NCBI GenBank assembly: GCA_020056715.1
Contig: JAGVHG010000001.1
Span: forward strand, 1-37,616
Direction of reading: 5' to 3'
DNA length: 37,616 nt
From: Phycisphaerae bacterium
GTDB taxonomy: Bacteria; Planctomycetota; Phycisphaerae; UBA1845
In this document: positions 1-8,352 of the stretch, piece by piece
How positions within the stretch are numbered: the stretch's first letter is position 1
Layout of the letters: each line of letters opens with the position of its first letter
Notes under the pieces: generated by a model
Databases searched by the model: none
What the model was told of the DNA's origin: nothing
What the model saw: the letters and a program-made list of their open reading frames with translations, nothing else
Program-made: the position numbers and the translations under genes

Positions 1-52
1 CCTGCACGAAGCACGCTACGGCTCCTCATCGCCCTTCATCCAGCCCAACTGA
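1..52 (+). CDS. 3' end of a gene cut by the window edge (uncertain)
   Basis: An open frame entering from the left edge ends at a TGA at 50-52. Only about 16 codons are visible, ending in ...FIQPN, too few to identify a family. The minus-strand remnant next door stops at 54-56, so the two would be convergent tail to tail, which is the only contextual support. It could equally be chance. Confidence 0.25.
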   Translation, partial: LHEARYGSSSPFIQPN

Positions 53-53
53 A

Positions 54-290
54 CTATGATTCTAACGGTTTTGGCACCGCAATTGCAAGGCGTCCGCAGG
101 ACGTGCAGTGATTCGGGATGCCCCCCTCAGGGGGCCAGGGGCGGGGAACCTTCTGGGCTTCTTGACCGGCGGCGGTCCAGTGTACGTACTCGGCATCGCA
201 GATGGTAACGGAAAACGCATCGATCAGGGGGGCGATAACGTCGGCTTCCAGGTATTGCTGAGTATGGGTCGGATGCCACGCGGTGGCGAT
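54..290 (-). pseudogene. Unidentified degraded coding remnant
   Basis: A 78-codon frame has no usable start and follows directly on an in-frame TGA at 291-293. Its translation reads like real protein (it contains WHPTHTQQYLEADV and LIDAF) and ends ...VPKPLES. Upstream, a second minus frame ending around VTEFLF may be its continuation before a frameshift near 290. I do not recognise the family. It lies in a flank where every neighbour up to 1515 is also broken, so decay of an older gene is the simplest reading. It could also be a chance open frame in GC-rich DNA. Confidence 0.25.
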
Positions 291-503
291 TCAGAAACAA
301 GAACTCAGTAACCTCTGCTTGGCACGCAATCCGCTCTTTTGGTCCGAGAACCCAGGAGCGGTGGGACATATGTCAACACGCGTGAGCCGCACGTCGTCGC
401 GGTCCGGCGCCGATTCTCGACCGTTGGGTTGGCTACCCGGAGGTCGGTGACCGCTCCCTATCACGGATCGCGAGTGCATGCGTCGGCATTGGTGCGAGCG
501 CGA

Positions 504-1378
504 TCACGAGAAGAAATCAAAGCAGATTAGGCGCAGATCATCGCGGGTCATTGGGCGCCTACGTTCATCCGCGTCGCTGCTCGACCGTGATCGGTCCTGG
601 CTGTACTTGGCAGCGATGACCTCGCAGGCAGCGGCGAACTCCCCCGCATCGCGGTCCTGTTGAAACTGCACGAGCACCTTCTTCAGGCCTTCACGGGGAC
701 ACTCAGCAAAGGTTGCGCGAGCATCCCAAGAAGACGCAATATGCGGTTGCGGTCGACACCGGGTGCGCCCGTGATCTGTTGAAGCGCTACCAACGCCGCG
801 TTTTGATCGGCGCTCACAGCTTTGGGCGTCTTCTCGATTATGGCTTGATGTTCGGACGATTTCACGATGCTCCCCTCGACTTCGGCCATGATCGAGTGGA
901 TCTTCCCCTTCAACTCAGGATCAACCATTCGAGGTTCGTCGGGTTGGCACCGGATCATCTCAGCAAGCGCCAGCCGGTTGTCGTCAATCTCGCCTGTCTC
1001 ACAATTGTAGAACCGCCAGAAATGCTCAGTCTCGGTAGGGTCATGGTGCCGCCGCTGGTAGTAGAGACAAACGCCCTTGTAATCCGGTTTGTGCAGTCCA
1101 CTGTGTATGCCATCGGACAGCTGCTTGAGAACCTCGGCACCTTTGACCTTCGAAAACTCGCCCAGGTGCCGTGCGAGCCCCTCATCGGTGAGAAGTTCGG
1201 CTTCGGCCTCCTCGTCGTCGATCACCGTCTCGTACTCGCCCTCGATACGTTTGAGCGTGTTGAACACCTTCGGGTTGATCGCTTCACCGAGGATGCTGGC
1301 GTCCAGTCCTACGGTGGCGTCGATCGCACGAATCTTCTCCTGCAGCGACTGGTGGTACGACGGAAGCCCCTGTCGTCA
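504..1378 (-). pseudogene. C-terminal fragment of a superfamily II (SNF2-like) helicase-related protein, frameshifted
   Basis: The frame opens after a TGA near 1378 with no convincing start, so the front of the gene (all helicase motifs) is missing. What remains resembles the tail of large helicase-related proteins of the SNF2 type as I remember them: DASILGEAINPKVFNTL, then an acidic stretch EEAEAELLTDEGL, a DGIHSGL motif and a FWRFYN segment. The frame stops at 683-685 just after SVPVKA. Shifting one base there restores LKKVLVQFQQDRDAGEF and continues to the natural-looking end DLRLICFDFFS at 504. One lost C in the GCC(C)TG context, seen as GG at 686-687 on the plus strand, explains it. The family is recalled from general knowledge; such helicases often sit in DNA-defence loci, but nothing here shows that. 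Confidence 0.65.
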
Positions 1379-1380
1379 GG

Positions 1381-1515
1381 CAGTCTGAGGTACGCTGCCG
1401 GGACGTGATCTGTCAGCCAAACACCGTTGGTTGACACGCAGAACACGTGGCCGGCCGTGTGCATGCAACCGGCCTGGACTTCCAGAATGATCGGCTTGTG
1501 GCAATCGGCGGCACT
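1381..1515 (-). pseudogene. Fragment resembling the C-terminus of RNA 2'-phosphotransferase (KptA/Tpt1)
   Basis: In the minus frame offset from its neighbours, about 45 codons read KPIILEVQAGCMHTAGHVF and then NGVWLTDHVPAAYL. This matches the remembered C-terminal signature of KptA/Tpt1, which removes a splice-junction 2'-phosphate from RNA using NAD: hydrophobic strand, MH..GHVF, then NGVWLT..VP..YL. The catalytic N-terminal half is absent, and in-frame codons upstream run into the end of the 1518-2420 gene. Downstream the frame drifts into the helicase remnant in another phase. It is therefore a truncated leftover joined to another leftover at about 1375-1380. There is no start codon or ribosome site, so expression is unlikely. 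Confidence 0.5.
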
Positions 1516-1517
1516 TT

Positions 1518-2420
1518 TCAGATGGCATAGCAGCCTGGGCCTGCCGCATCGGCATCCAAGCTGAATTCCACAATCGCAGATCTGCCGCTGCTGCGCTGTA
1601 GAACATGGATGTCTAGGGCGCCGTTCTTATGTTCGCGCGGCAGGTCTATGACCACCATGATCAACATGCGGCTGGCCGTTTCCAGCCATTGGTGAGCCAG
1701 TATTCTGTCGCCTGATGAGACCCCGTGCGCTACCAGGCTCCCGTTCGCAACTTGCACGAGCGAGGCATACTGGGCGAGGGGAGATCCTTGAAGTTTGAAG
1801 GAATAGGCATCAGAACCGTTGCCCACAAAGAAGAGAGCCAGATTCCTGCATCCGGGATACACCCTGAGTGCCTGCGCCAAGTGACGTTCAACGGAATGCT
1901 CACCGATGAAGACATTGACGTTTCCGGCCCAATGTGGGTTCCGACGACCAAGGCATTCGAGAAGATCTACCGCCAGGCGTCCGGGCGCCCTTTGAGCTGT
2001 CGCGGTCGATCGGTGCTCAGTGACATGACCCAGCGGACCTAACAGCGCTTGAGGAGAAGTTTGGACTCTCGTGGGATCGCAGCCCCCGGCTGCTGCAAAC
2101 AGCATGCTCGGTGGTATATGAAGAAAGTCGCCGACGGGCGTAGCGGGTCTCCGAGGCGCATCGGTCTGAAGTCGTACGCGGTGTCCTGGGTTCAACGGAG
2201 GCACGATCAAGCTCGTCAGAGGTTGCCACGCTAAGAACGCGCCGAGAGGCGCCGACCGCAGATGTATCCGGGTCGGCGGAGAATGAACATATCCGAGATT
2301 GTGGACCGTGATCTCGATTCGTACTCGGTCGGCGTCGACGTTGTAAAACCGAATGTCCTCGCGATCGAAGTCCAAGACTGTCGATTGGGTTTTCTGCGTT
2401 TCAGGAAACGTCGTCATCAC
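1518..2420 (-). CDS. Hypothetical protein with a CARDB-like N-terminal region
   Basis: The 300-aa product appears intact. GTG at 2420 (with ATG at 2417) is preceded by AAGGAG about 10 bases upstream, which supports this start. Residues about 30-85 (VHNLGYVHSPPTRIHL followed by a proline-rich strand region) look like an extracellular adhesion-type beta-sandwich of the CARDB kind. The second half has a repeated strand pattern (NVNVFIGEHSVERHLAQAL, later RSAIVEFSLDADAAGPG) that I recall from uncharacterised proteins with the same ending. There is no signal peptide or membrane span. It is the only intact gene in the left flank, with broken genes downstream and no plausible operon partner. Its function is unknown. 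Confidence 0.55.
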   Translation of the reverse strand: MMTTFPETQKTQSTVLDFDREDIRFYNVDADRVRIEITVHNLGYVHSPPTRIHLRSAPLGAFLAWQPLTSLIVPPLNPGHRVRLQTDAPRRPATPVGDFLHIPPSMLFAAAGGCDPTRVQTSPQALLGPLGHVTEHRSTATAQRAPGRLAVDLLECLGRRNPHWAGNVNVFIGEHSVERHLAQALRVYPGCRNLALFFVGNGSDAYSFKLQGSPLAQYASLVQVANGSLVAHGVSSGDRILAHQWLETASRMLIMVVIDLPREHKNGALDIHVLQRSSGRSAIVEFSLDADAAGPGCYAI

Positions 2421-3028
2421 GGTCTCTGCTCTCCTTCGGCCTTCGACTCTAACCCGTTCGAGTAGCCGTTATACGAGCCGGCTCCACCCGAGTGCATGCG
2501 ATGTTTCGCCAATGGTGAATACGCAAGCGCTGAGAAATCCGTGGGTGCAAACCGGCTGAAACCTCCAGTCCGCTGGACAGCGATGGCCCTTCCGTTGAAG
2601 ACGAGCCCAGCGGCGAAGCGGGGCTTGGCCGCCGACCGCCACGGTAGCCCGCAAGGCTCAGCGTTCACAGAAAGCAGTTCGCTCACCCACGGTTCTGACG
2701 CAGCTTGCGTATCTAATCACGGCGTTGCCGGTGGGCTTGCCGAGATCGTGCGGCGATTGGGAGGCAAGGTGTCCCTGGCGCTCCACGTTGCGGAGAGGGG
2801 CGTGCGACGTCAGGGCGATACGCCCCGCACATGATGGTAACGACGAACTCCATGAACATTTGCTTCCATCCCATCGTTGCCCAAGGCTCACGTACCGGTT
2901 CGCGCGGCATGTTGCCCGCATCAGTGCGTGAAGCTGGTTCCCGGTCACCATCGCCTTACACCGCACTTCTACGATGGCTTGGAGTGGCGGCAGGACGGCC
3001 TGTCGTTCCGAGCTCGGAGCCCATCGTG
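2421..3028. other. Non-coding stretch between divergent genes, no supported gene
   Basis: Short open frames on both strands (for example 2417-2686 minus and 2496-2834 plus) have no ribosome site and no recognisable motif, so I treat them as chance. The part 2476-2625 is rich in inverted repeats and is listed separately. The remainder, about 2630-3028, shows nothing I can name. Confidence 0.5.
2476..2625. repeat. Hairpin-rich intergenic element
   Basis: Three nested or adjacent inverted repeats are readable: AGCCGGCTCCACCC at 2476-2489 pairs imperfectly with 2543-2557; GTCC-GCT-GGAC lies at 2568-2578; and 2604-2611 pairs with 2618-2625 around a GGCGAA loop. Such density suggests a structured RNA, a recombination site or a mobile repeat. 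I see no second copy in this window, so repeat status is unproven. Confidence 0.35.
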
Positions 3029-3057
3029 TTGAGGTCGGACGTGCTCCGGGATACTAT
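3029..3057 (+). promoter_or_regulatory. Possible sigma-70-type promoter for kinase K1
   Basis: TTGAGG at 3029-3034 and TACTAT at 3052-3057 are separated by 17 bases, about 100 bases before the K1 start. Each hexamer matches four of six consensus positions. In GC-rich DNA this is suggestive only. Confidence 0.3.
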
Positions 3058-3159
3058 GTCAGCCGTCGCGTCAGGGCTGGGGCGAGGCACGAGGCCGCGC
3101 GCGTGTTCTGATCATCTCACAGACTTGGCGTACGGGTCGGGGGAAGGCAGGAGTGGAAT

Positions 3160-6100
3160 ATGCCTGTCCTAACGCGATGTCCGAATCCTGATTGCCGCGC
3201 AGTCTTTCCTGTCGCGCCGGAGCATGTCGGCAAGAAGACTCCCTGTCCAAAGTGCAAGAGGCCTTTTGCCATCCAGGAAGTGAAACGGGAAACAACGCAG
3301 GCGACGTTCGCTTCGCAGCCGTCCCGCGAGGCGACGGTACCCACGACCCACTCAGGCCTGAGGGTCCCTCCGACCGCTGCGGTCGAACCCGAGGTTGCGG
3401 GCGGCGCGGAAGACGAGGTCCCGCCGATCTGGAACCCCGACGACGTTATCCTTGACCTATACGAGGTGAAGGAGGTCCACGGTGGCGGCGGCATGGGCTT
3501 GGTGTACCGGGTCCATCACCGCGGCTGGAACATGGACCTGGCGGTCAAGAGCCCGCGGCCTGAGTACTTCACCACCGAGAATCAGAAGCAGAACTTCGAG
3601 AGCGAATGCGAGACCTGGATCGACCTCGGCCTGCACCCGCACATCGTGAGTTGTTACTATGTTCGCCGCTTGGGCGGCATCCCGCGGATCTTCGCCGAGT
3701 ATGTCGAGGGCGGCAGCCTCAAGGAGTGGATCGGCGACCGAAGGCTCTACGAGGGCGGTCCTGAGGAAGCTCTTAAACGAATCCTCGACATCGCTATCCA
3801 GTTCGCCTGGGGCTTGCATTATGCGCATGAGAAGGGGCTGATCCATCAGGATGTGAAACCGGCCAACGTGATGATGATGCCCGAGGGTCTGGCCAAGGTG
3901 GCCGACTTCGGCCTGGCCAAGGCGCGAGGGGCCGCAGGTGAGCTAGCCGCCGCAGGTTTGCAGCAGAGCATTCTGGTTAGTTTCGGGGGCATGACGCCGG
4001 CCTATTGCTCTCCGGAGCAGGCGAACGGGCAGCCCCTGTCGCGTAAGACGGACATTTGGAGCTGGGCGGTGAGCCTTCTGGAGATGTTCACTGGCGAGGT
4101 AACCTGGATGGCAGGTCAGATCGCCGGGGAGGCGCTCAGCTACTACGGCGACGTGGGTCCCGAAGACTCGTCTATCCCGAGGATGCCGGCAGGGCTCGTC
4201 GACCTGCTCAAGCGTTGTCTCCGAAACAATCCTGAAGACCGGCCGACGAACTTCGAGGAGATCGCGACGGAGCTGCGAAGGCTCCACCAGGAGGTGACCG
4301 GGCAGGAGTACCCGCGAGAAGAACCGAAAGCGGCCGATCTGCTCGCCGACGGGCTGAACAACAAGGCCCTGACCATGCTGGATCTGGGCAAGAACGAAGA
4401 GACCCTTCGGCTCTTCGAGGAGGCGATCACGGCGGAGCCCCATCACCCCGAAGCGACCTTCAACCGAGGAATGATGCGCTGGCGTTCCGCCGCGATCACG
4501 GACCTGGCGCTTGTCCAGGAGCTGGAGGAGGTGCGGACCTCCCATCGCGAGCGCTGGATCGACGAATACCTTCTGGGTCTGGTACATATCGAACGCGGCG
4601 ATGCCGAATCGGCGGTCGCGGTGTTGGAGGATGCAGTCCGGCAGGTGCCTGGCGACGACCAGATTGAATCTGCACTTGTCCGCGCCCGCGCCGGCCTGGC
4701 ACAGTGGCCGCGGTGCGTGCGAAGACTTCGGGGATTCTGGGGCGCAGTCGCTTCCGTGTGCTTTAGTCCCGATGGGCGCTTGGCGCTCTCTGGACATAAG
4801 GGCGGTACGATCCAGCTGTGGGACGTTGCACGTGAACGTTGCCTCTGGACAAGCCCTCCCCAAAGCGTACTGACTGGATGCGAATTACAGCCTCCTGAAA
4901 GACAGGAGTGGCACACAAAGTGCGTCACCTCCATCCACTTCAGTCCCGACGGCCGATGTGCGCTCTCAGGCAGCGAAGACCAGACGCTCCGGCTCTGGGA
5001 CGTCGAGACCGGACGGTGCATCCGAACCTTCGTGGGGCATACAGAGACAGTTCGGTCCGTCTCCTTCAGTCCCGATGGGCGTCGGACCCTTTCTGGAAGC
5101 TGGGACAAGACGGTCCGGCTGTGGGACGTTGGAACTGGGCGTTGCGTCCGGGCGTTTGAGGGGCACACAGAGGCCGTTGGGTCAGTTTGTTTCAGTCCCG
5201 ACGGGCAATTCGTCCTTTCCGGAAGCTGGGACAAGACGGCCCGGCTGTGGGACGTTGGAACTGGGCGTTGTGTCCGTATGTTTGAGGGGCACACAGGCGC
5301 CGTTGGGTCAGTTTGTTTCAGCCCCGACGGGCAACGCGTCCTTTCCGGAAGCGGGGACAAGACTCTTCGGGCGTGGGACGCTGGAACTGGACGTTGCGTC
5401 CGGATGCTCGAGGGGCACACTGGGGGCGTCCTATCTTTCAGCCGTGATGGGCTATGGGCCCTTTCGGGAAGTGGCAGAGGCACGACGCTCCAACTGTGGG
5501 ACATCCGGGCGGGCCGCTGCGTCCGAACGATTGGAGGGCACACAGGGGGAGTCATGGCCGTGTCTTTTAGCCCCGATGGGGTATGGGCAGCGGTGGGATC
5601 GGGAAGTTCGGAACTTGCTAAGCTGCACGTCTGGGCTGTAACAAGCGATTCTCGTCGCGAGTCGTTTGCGATTGCCCGCCCTGTGGGCGTTAGCCAAGCG
5701 GTAGCAGCCCAGCTGCAAGCTGATGCGCATTTGGCACAAGCAGAACACCTTCTGGAAGCGCATCGGTTTCCAGCGGCGCTCGAACAACTGCGCACCGCAA
5801 GAGGTATCCGGGGTTATCAGCGCACGCCGCGCCTGTTGGCGGTGTGGCGGGCTGTTGCTCCGTGTGCGCGCCGCCCCCGCCTTCTCGGTGCCTGGCACAA
5901 GCGAGCATTTGTGGGGCATACAGATCTAATCTATTCAGTGGGTTTTAGCCCCGACGGGCGATGGGCGATTTCGGGAAGCTTGGACAAGACGCTTCGCCTG
6001 TGGGATGTTCGGACTGGACGTTGCGTCCGGGGATTTGAGGGTCACACGGCGGGTGTCTGCTCCGTCAGTTTCAGCCCCGACGGGCGGTGGGCGATTTCGG

Positions 6101-7086
6101 GAAGCTTGGACATGATGCTTCGACTATGGGACGTCCAGACTGGGCATTGCGTCCAGACGTTTGACGGGCACACGGAGGGTGTCTATTCCGTCTGTTTCAG
6201 CCCCGACGCACGTTGGGCCATTTCGGGAAGTGGGGACCACACTCTGAGACTGTGGGACATTTTGAGTGGACGTTGCGTTCGAACCTTCGAGGGTCATCCC
6301 TTCGACGGGCACACAAGCAAGGTTACTTCCGTCTGTTTTAGTCCGGACGGGCGGTGGATACTCTCGGGGGGCGTCGGAGCACAGCTGCTGCTCTGGGACG
6401 TTGAGACCGGCCATTTCATCCGGGACTTTGAGGGGCACACAGTAGAGGTTTTTTCGGTCTGCTTCACTCCCGATGGGCGGCACGCGCTTTCCGGAAGCAC
6501 GGCCCCCACTCTGTGCCAGTGGGACATTGAGAGTGGACGCTGCATCCGGGCGTTCGACAAACCAACAGAAATCGCCTGGTCCGTTTGCATCACCCCCGAC
6601 GGGCGATGGGCACTTTCCGGGAGAGAAGAGACGCTATGCATGTGGGACGTTGGCACCGGGCATTGCCTTCGGACGTTCCAGGGGCACACCGCAAGGATCA
6701 CGTCTGTCTGTTGCAGTTTCGACGGTCAATTGGCGCTTTCGGGAAGTATGGACAAGACGCTTCGACTATGGGAATTCGATTGGGATCTTGAGGTCCCGGA
6801 ACCGTCAGACTGGGACGACGGCGCGCGGCCGTATCTCGAGAACTTTCTGTGCCTGCACACTCCGTACGCAGCAACCCTTCCGGACGGCGGGAAAGCGAGT
6901 GAAGCGCAGATCTGTGAAGCGCTTACCCGACGTGGGAAGCCAGCATGGAACGAGGAGGACTTCAAGCTGTTACTCCGGACGCTTAGCTGGGCCGGATACG
7001 GCTGGCTGCGCCCGGAGGGCGTGCATAAGAAGCTCGAGGGGCTGAGCGAGAGCTGGGACGGGCCACACCAACTGCCTTGCCCCTGA
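3160..7086 (+). CDS. K1: zinc-ribbon / Ser-Thr kinase / double WD40-propeller protein
   Basis: The product has 1308 aa; the start is supported by AGGAG at 3149-3153. Domain order: zinc ribbon (C7, C12, C29, C32); disordered Thr-rich linker; protein kinase about 105-385 with a glycine loop GGGGMG, K130, catalytic H229-Q-D231-VKPAN, DFG at 249 and a SPEQ activation-segment end; TPR-like helices about 395-520; seven WD40 repeats about 522-840; a short helical linker; seven more about 922-1205; and a C-terminal module ending GYGWLRPEGV..KL shared by all four kinases here. The HRD motif reads HQD, so it is a non-RD kinase. No membrane span is seen, so it is probably cytosolic. Propellers bind partner proteins, so a sensor or scaffold kinase is likely. 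Second-propeller blade 3 carries a small insertion (EGHPFDGHT). It may lead an operon with the following genes. Confidence 0.93.
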   Translation: MPVLTRCPNPDCRAVFPVAPEHVGKKTPCPKCKRPFAIQEVKRETTQATFASQPSREATVPTTHSGLRVPPTAAVEPEVAGGAEDEVPPIWNPDDVILDLYEVKEVHGGGGMGLVYRVHHRGWNMDLAVKSPRPEYFTTENQKQNFESECETWIDLGLHPHIVSCYYVRRLGGIPRIFAEYVEGGSLKEWIGDRRLYEGGPEEALKRILDIAIQFAWGLHYAHEKGLIHQDVKPANVMMMPEGLAKVADFGLAKARGAAGELAAAGLQQSILVSFGGMTPAYCSPEQANGQPLSRKTDIWSWAVSLLEMFTGEVTWMAGQIAGEALSYYGDVGPEDSSIPRMPAGLVDLLKRCLRNNPEDRPTNFEEIATELRRLHQEVTGQEYPREEPKAADLLADGLNNKALTMLDLGKNEETLRLFEEAITAEPHHPEATFNRGMMRWRSAAITDLALVQELEEVRTSHRERWIDEYLLGLVHIERGDAESAVAVLEDAVRQVPGDDQIESALVRARAGLAQWPRCVRRLRGFWGAVASVCFSPDGRLALSGHKGGTIQLWDVARERCLWTSPPQSVLTGCELQPPERQEWHTKCVTSIHFSPDGRCALSGSEDQTLRLWDVETGRCIRTFVGHTETVRSVSFSPDGRRTLSGSWDKTVRLWDVGTGRCVRAFEGHTEAVGSVCFSPDGQFVLSGSWDKTARLWDVGTGRCVRMFEGHTGAVGSVCFSPDGQRVLSGSGDKTLRAWDAGTGRCVRMLEGHTGGVLSFSRDGLWALSGSGRGTTLQLWDIRAGRCVRTIGGHTGGVMAVSFSPDGVWAAVGSGSSELAKLHVWAVTSDSRRESFAIARPVGVSQAVAAQLQADAHLAQAEHLLEAHRFPAALEQLRTARGIRGYQRTPRLLAVWRAVAPCARRPRLLGAWHKRAFVGHTDLIYSVGFSPDGRWAISGSLDKTLRLWDVRTGRCVRGFEGHTAGVCSVSFSPDGRWAISGSLDMMLRLWDVQTGHCVQTFDGHTEGVYSVCFSPDARWAISGSGDHTLRLWDILSGRCVRTFEGHPFDGHTSKVTSVCFSPDGRWILSGGVGAQLLLWDVETGHFIRDFEGHTVEVFSVCFTPDGRHALSGSTAPTLCQWDIESGRCIRAFDKPTEIAWSVCITPDGRWALSGREETLCMWDVGTGHCLRTFQGHTARITSVCCSFDGQLALSGSMDKTLRLWEFDWDLEVPEPSDWDDGARPYLENFLCLHTPYAATLPDGGKASEAQICEALTRRGKPAWNEEDFKLLLRTLSWAGYGWLRPEGVHKKLEGLSESWDGPHQLPCP
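4726..6780 (+). repeat. Tandem 126-bp WD40-coding repeats of K1 (7 + 7 blades)
   Basis: The repeat unit is about 42 codons (126 bp) with core SVCFSPDG..LSGS.DKT.RLWDV.TGRC. Adjacent units at 5158 and 5284 are nearly identical DNA over most of their length. Fourteen blades fall into two groups of seven separated by a helical linker at about 5690-5910, which fits two closed seven-bladed propellers. Confidence 0.85.
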
Positions 7087-7131
7087 GAACGGCGGGAATA
7101 GTGCAGGCCGTGACAGTACGAGGAGCGAGTG

Positions 7132-8010
7132 ATGGGGATCTGGGAAAAACTGTTCGGGGCCAAGAAGGCCCAAGAGAACGGGGCTATCCCGCAGACGACT
7201 GGGGCTACAAGCGAATCGCTTCGGTCGGCCGAGGAGACAACAGCACTGCTTCTGCAGAAGGTCGCGGACGAAGTTCCGACCCTCTCAGAGTCCGAGATTC
7301 GACACGAGTACGCCAGAATCTCGCATATGTGGGGCAGCAAGCAGCTCTTTGAGGGAACCGCAGTGGAGATCCGGGCGTTGGTGCTGCGGAACCTGGAGGT
7401 CCTCGCGGACTCACCGTCCTTCGAAAGCTTCCGCGTGGAGCTTTACGAGGGTCAGCGCTCTGCCCAAGCGGAGGCGTTGTTTCCGAAGCGTTTCATCGGC
7501 GTGCGCGTTTGGCGAACTGCGGACAGATTCTTCGTCTGTGGGAACTATTTTTTCGGAGATGTGCCGCTACCGCCGGACCTTGAGAGGGTGGGCAGGCCGC
7601 CAGAACGGCGGGATCCACAAGGCAGAATTCAGGTAACGGTGAGCCGCGATGCGTTTGGTCGTGCAATCAAAACAATGTTCGAATACGTCGTAAAGCACTT
7701 CTCAGCAAGGACGTTCCGCCGCGACGATCTGCCACGGGTTTCGAGCGCGTTTCTGGCCCAGGTGAATCGCATACTATTGGGCAATCGACGTGAGAGTGAT
7801 CCCATGCCTGTTGTACAGGCAGGAGCCTGCTCTCCGGAGCAAACAGCCCAGAACATGATTTTGTGGGAGTTGTCGCGCGCACAGCTCATCATAGAGCGGG
7901 AGGACACAGGCGCTACCCTAGACATTCGCCGAAAGGTGACCATATGGGAGCCCGGCGAGCCGTTTACCGTGACGACGAAGGGCAAGATGTGCAAAATCGT
8001 GCTTGTGTGA
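7132..8010 (+). CDS. Unknown 292-aa protein between K1 and the PP2C remnant
   Basis: ATG at 7132 lies six bases after AGGAG (7121-7125), better than the GTG at 7129. I do not recognise the family. The N-terminus (GIWEKLFGAKKAQ) is a short basic amphipathic stretch, followed by a linker and then a mixed alpha/beta protein with SESEIRHEYARISHMWG near residue 52, aromatic strands around WRTADRFFVCGNYFFGD and a C-terminal strand region. There is no signal peptide, membrane span or Cys cluster. It starts 45 bp after K1, and its stop overlaps a GTG that begins the PP2C remnant, so it belongs to the same transcript. By position it would be a kinase-locus accessory protein or substrate, but that is guesswork. 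Confidence 0.75.
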   Translation: MGIWEKLFGAKKAQENGAIPQTTGATSESLRSAEETTALLLQKVADEVPTLSESEIRHEYARISHMWGSKQLFEGTAVEIRALVLRNLEVLADSPSFESFRVELYEGQRSAQAEALFPKRFIGVRVWRTADRFFVCGNYFFGDVPLPPDLERVGRPPERRDPQGRIQVTVSRDAFGRAIKTMFEYVVKHFSARTFRRDDLPRVSSAFLAQVNRILLGNRRESDPMPVVQAGACSPEQTAQNMILWELSRAQLIIEREDTGATLDIRRKVTIWEPGEPFTVTTKGKMCKIVLV

Positions 8011-8249
8011 GTCGTGCGGTGGGGTTGTGGCGTCGACTGCTGCTCTGTACCGATGGATTGACAGGCATGCTGGATGACGAGGAGATTCGAGAGATTCCGT
8101 CCCAGCGTCCTAACCCCCAGATTCTTTGCGAGCGACTGGTTGCTCGTGCGAATGAAACCGGAGGCGAAGACAACATCACGGCATTGGTGCTTATGGTGTC
8201 GGGCCGCACGGATGGGACCCCATCAAGAAGGAGGCGCCGCCGTGGCTGA
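8007..8249 (+). pseudogene. Internally deleted PP2C phosphatase remnant (80 codons)
   Basis: The frame keeps the last metal-site motifs of a PP2C Ser/Thr phosphatase (LLLCTDGLTGM and GGEDNITALVLMV) and lines up with the C-terminus of the intact PP2C at 34430-35215 (LLLCTDGLTGM and GGEDNVTSVVV). Everything before that, including the first aspartate sites, is gone. A GTG at 8007 overlaps the preceding stop as GTGA, the same junction used by the intact copy with its kinase, so the start junction survives and the middle appears deleted in frame. A short peptide could still be made, but it could not be an active phosphatase. It implies that the K1-K2 group once had its own PP2C. Confidence 0.72.
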
Positions 8250-8352
8250 GCGACCCGATCGGTCGTCGAGGCTAATCCGCACGCCGGAAGCGCCGCCGCC
8301 CAAGCGGCCACCTGCCGAGCGAAGGAACCGCCGAGAAGGGGGCAAGCAATGA
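8242..8352 (+). CDS. Small 36-aa basic, proline-rich ORF translationally coupled to K2
   Basis: GTG at 8242 lies seven bases after a strong AAGGAGG (8228-8234). The stop TGA at 8350-8352 overlaps the K2 start as ATGA, a classic coupling arrangement. The peptide is rich in Arg and Pro (TPEAPPPKRPP, then RRNRREGG) with no recognised family. It may be a leader peptide that delivers ribosomes to K2, or a remnant of the tail of the decayed phosphatase. It overlaps the PP2C remnant by 8 bases in another frame. The ribosome site makes translation plausible; function is unknown. Confidence 0.45.
   Translation: MAERPDRSSRLIRTPEAPPPKRPPAERRNRREGGKQ

Noticed and set aside
713-1408. 231-codon plus-strand frame
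   Set aside because: Antisense to the helicase remnant, whose minus-strand translation is recognisable.
2496-2834. 112-codon plus-strand frame and the opposing 2417-2686 frame
   Set aside because: They cover the hairpin element; there is no ribosome site and both strands are open only because of base composition.
4443-5795. 450-codon open frame on the minus strand within K1
   Set aside because: It lies antisense to the WD40 repeats; the periodic GC-rich coding repeats keep the opposite frame open. Its translation only mirrors the 42-codon period and has no start context.
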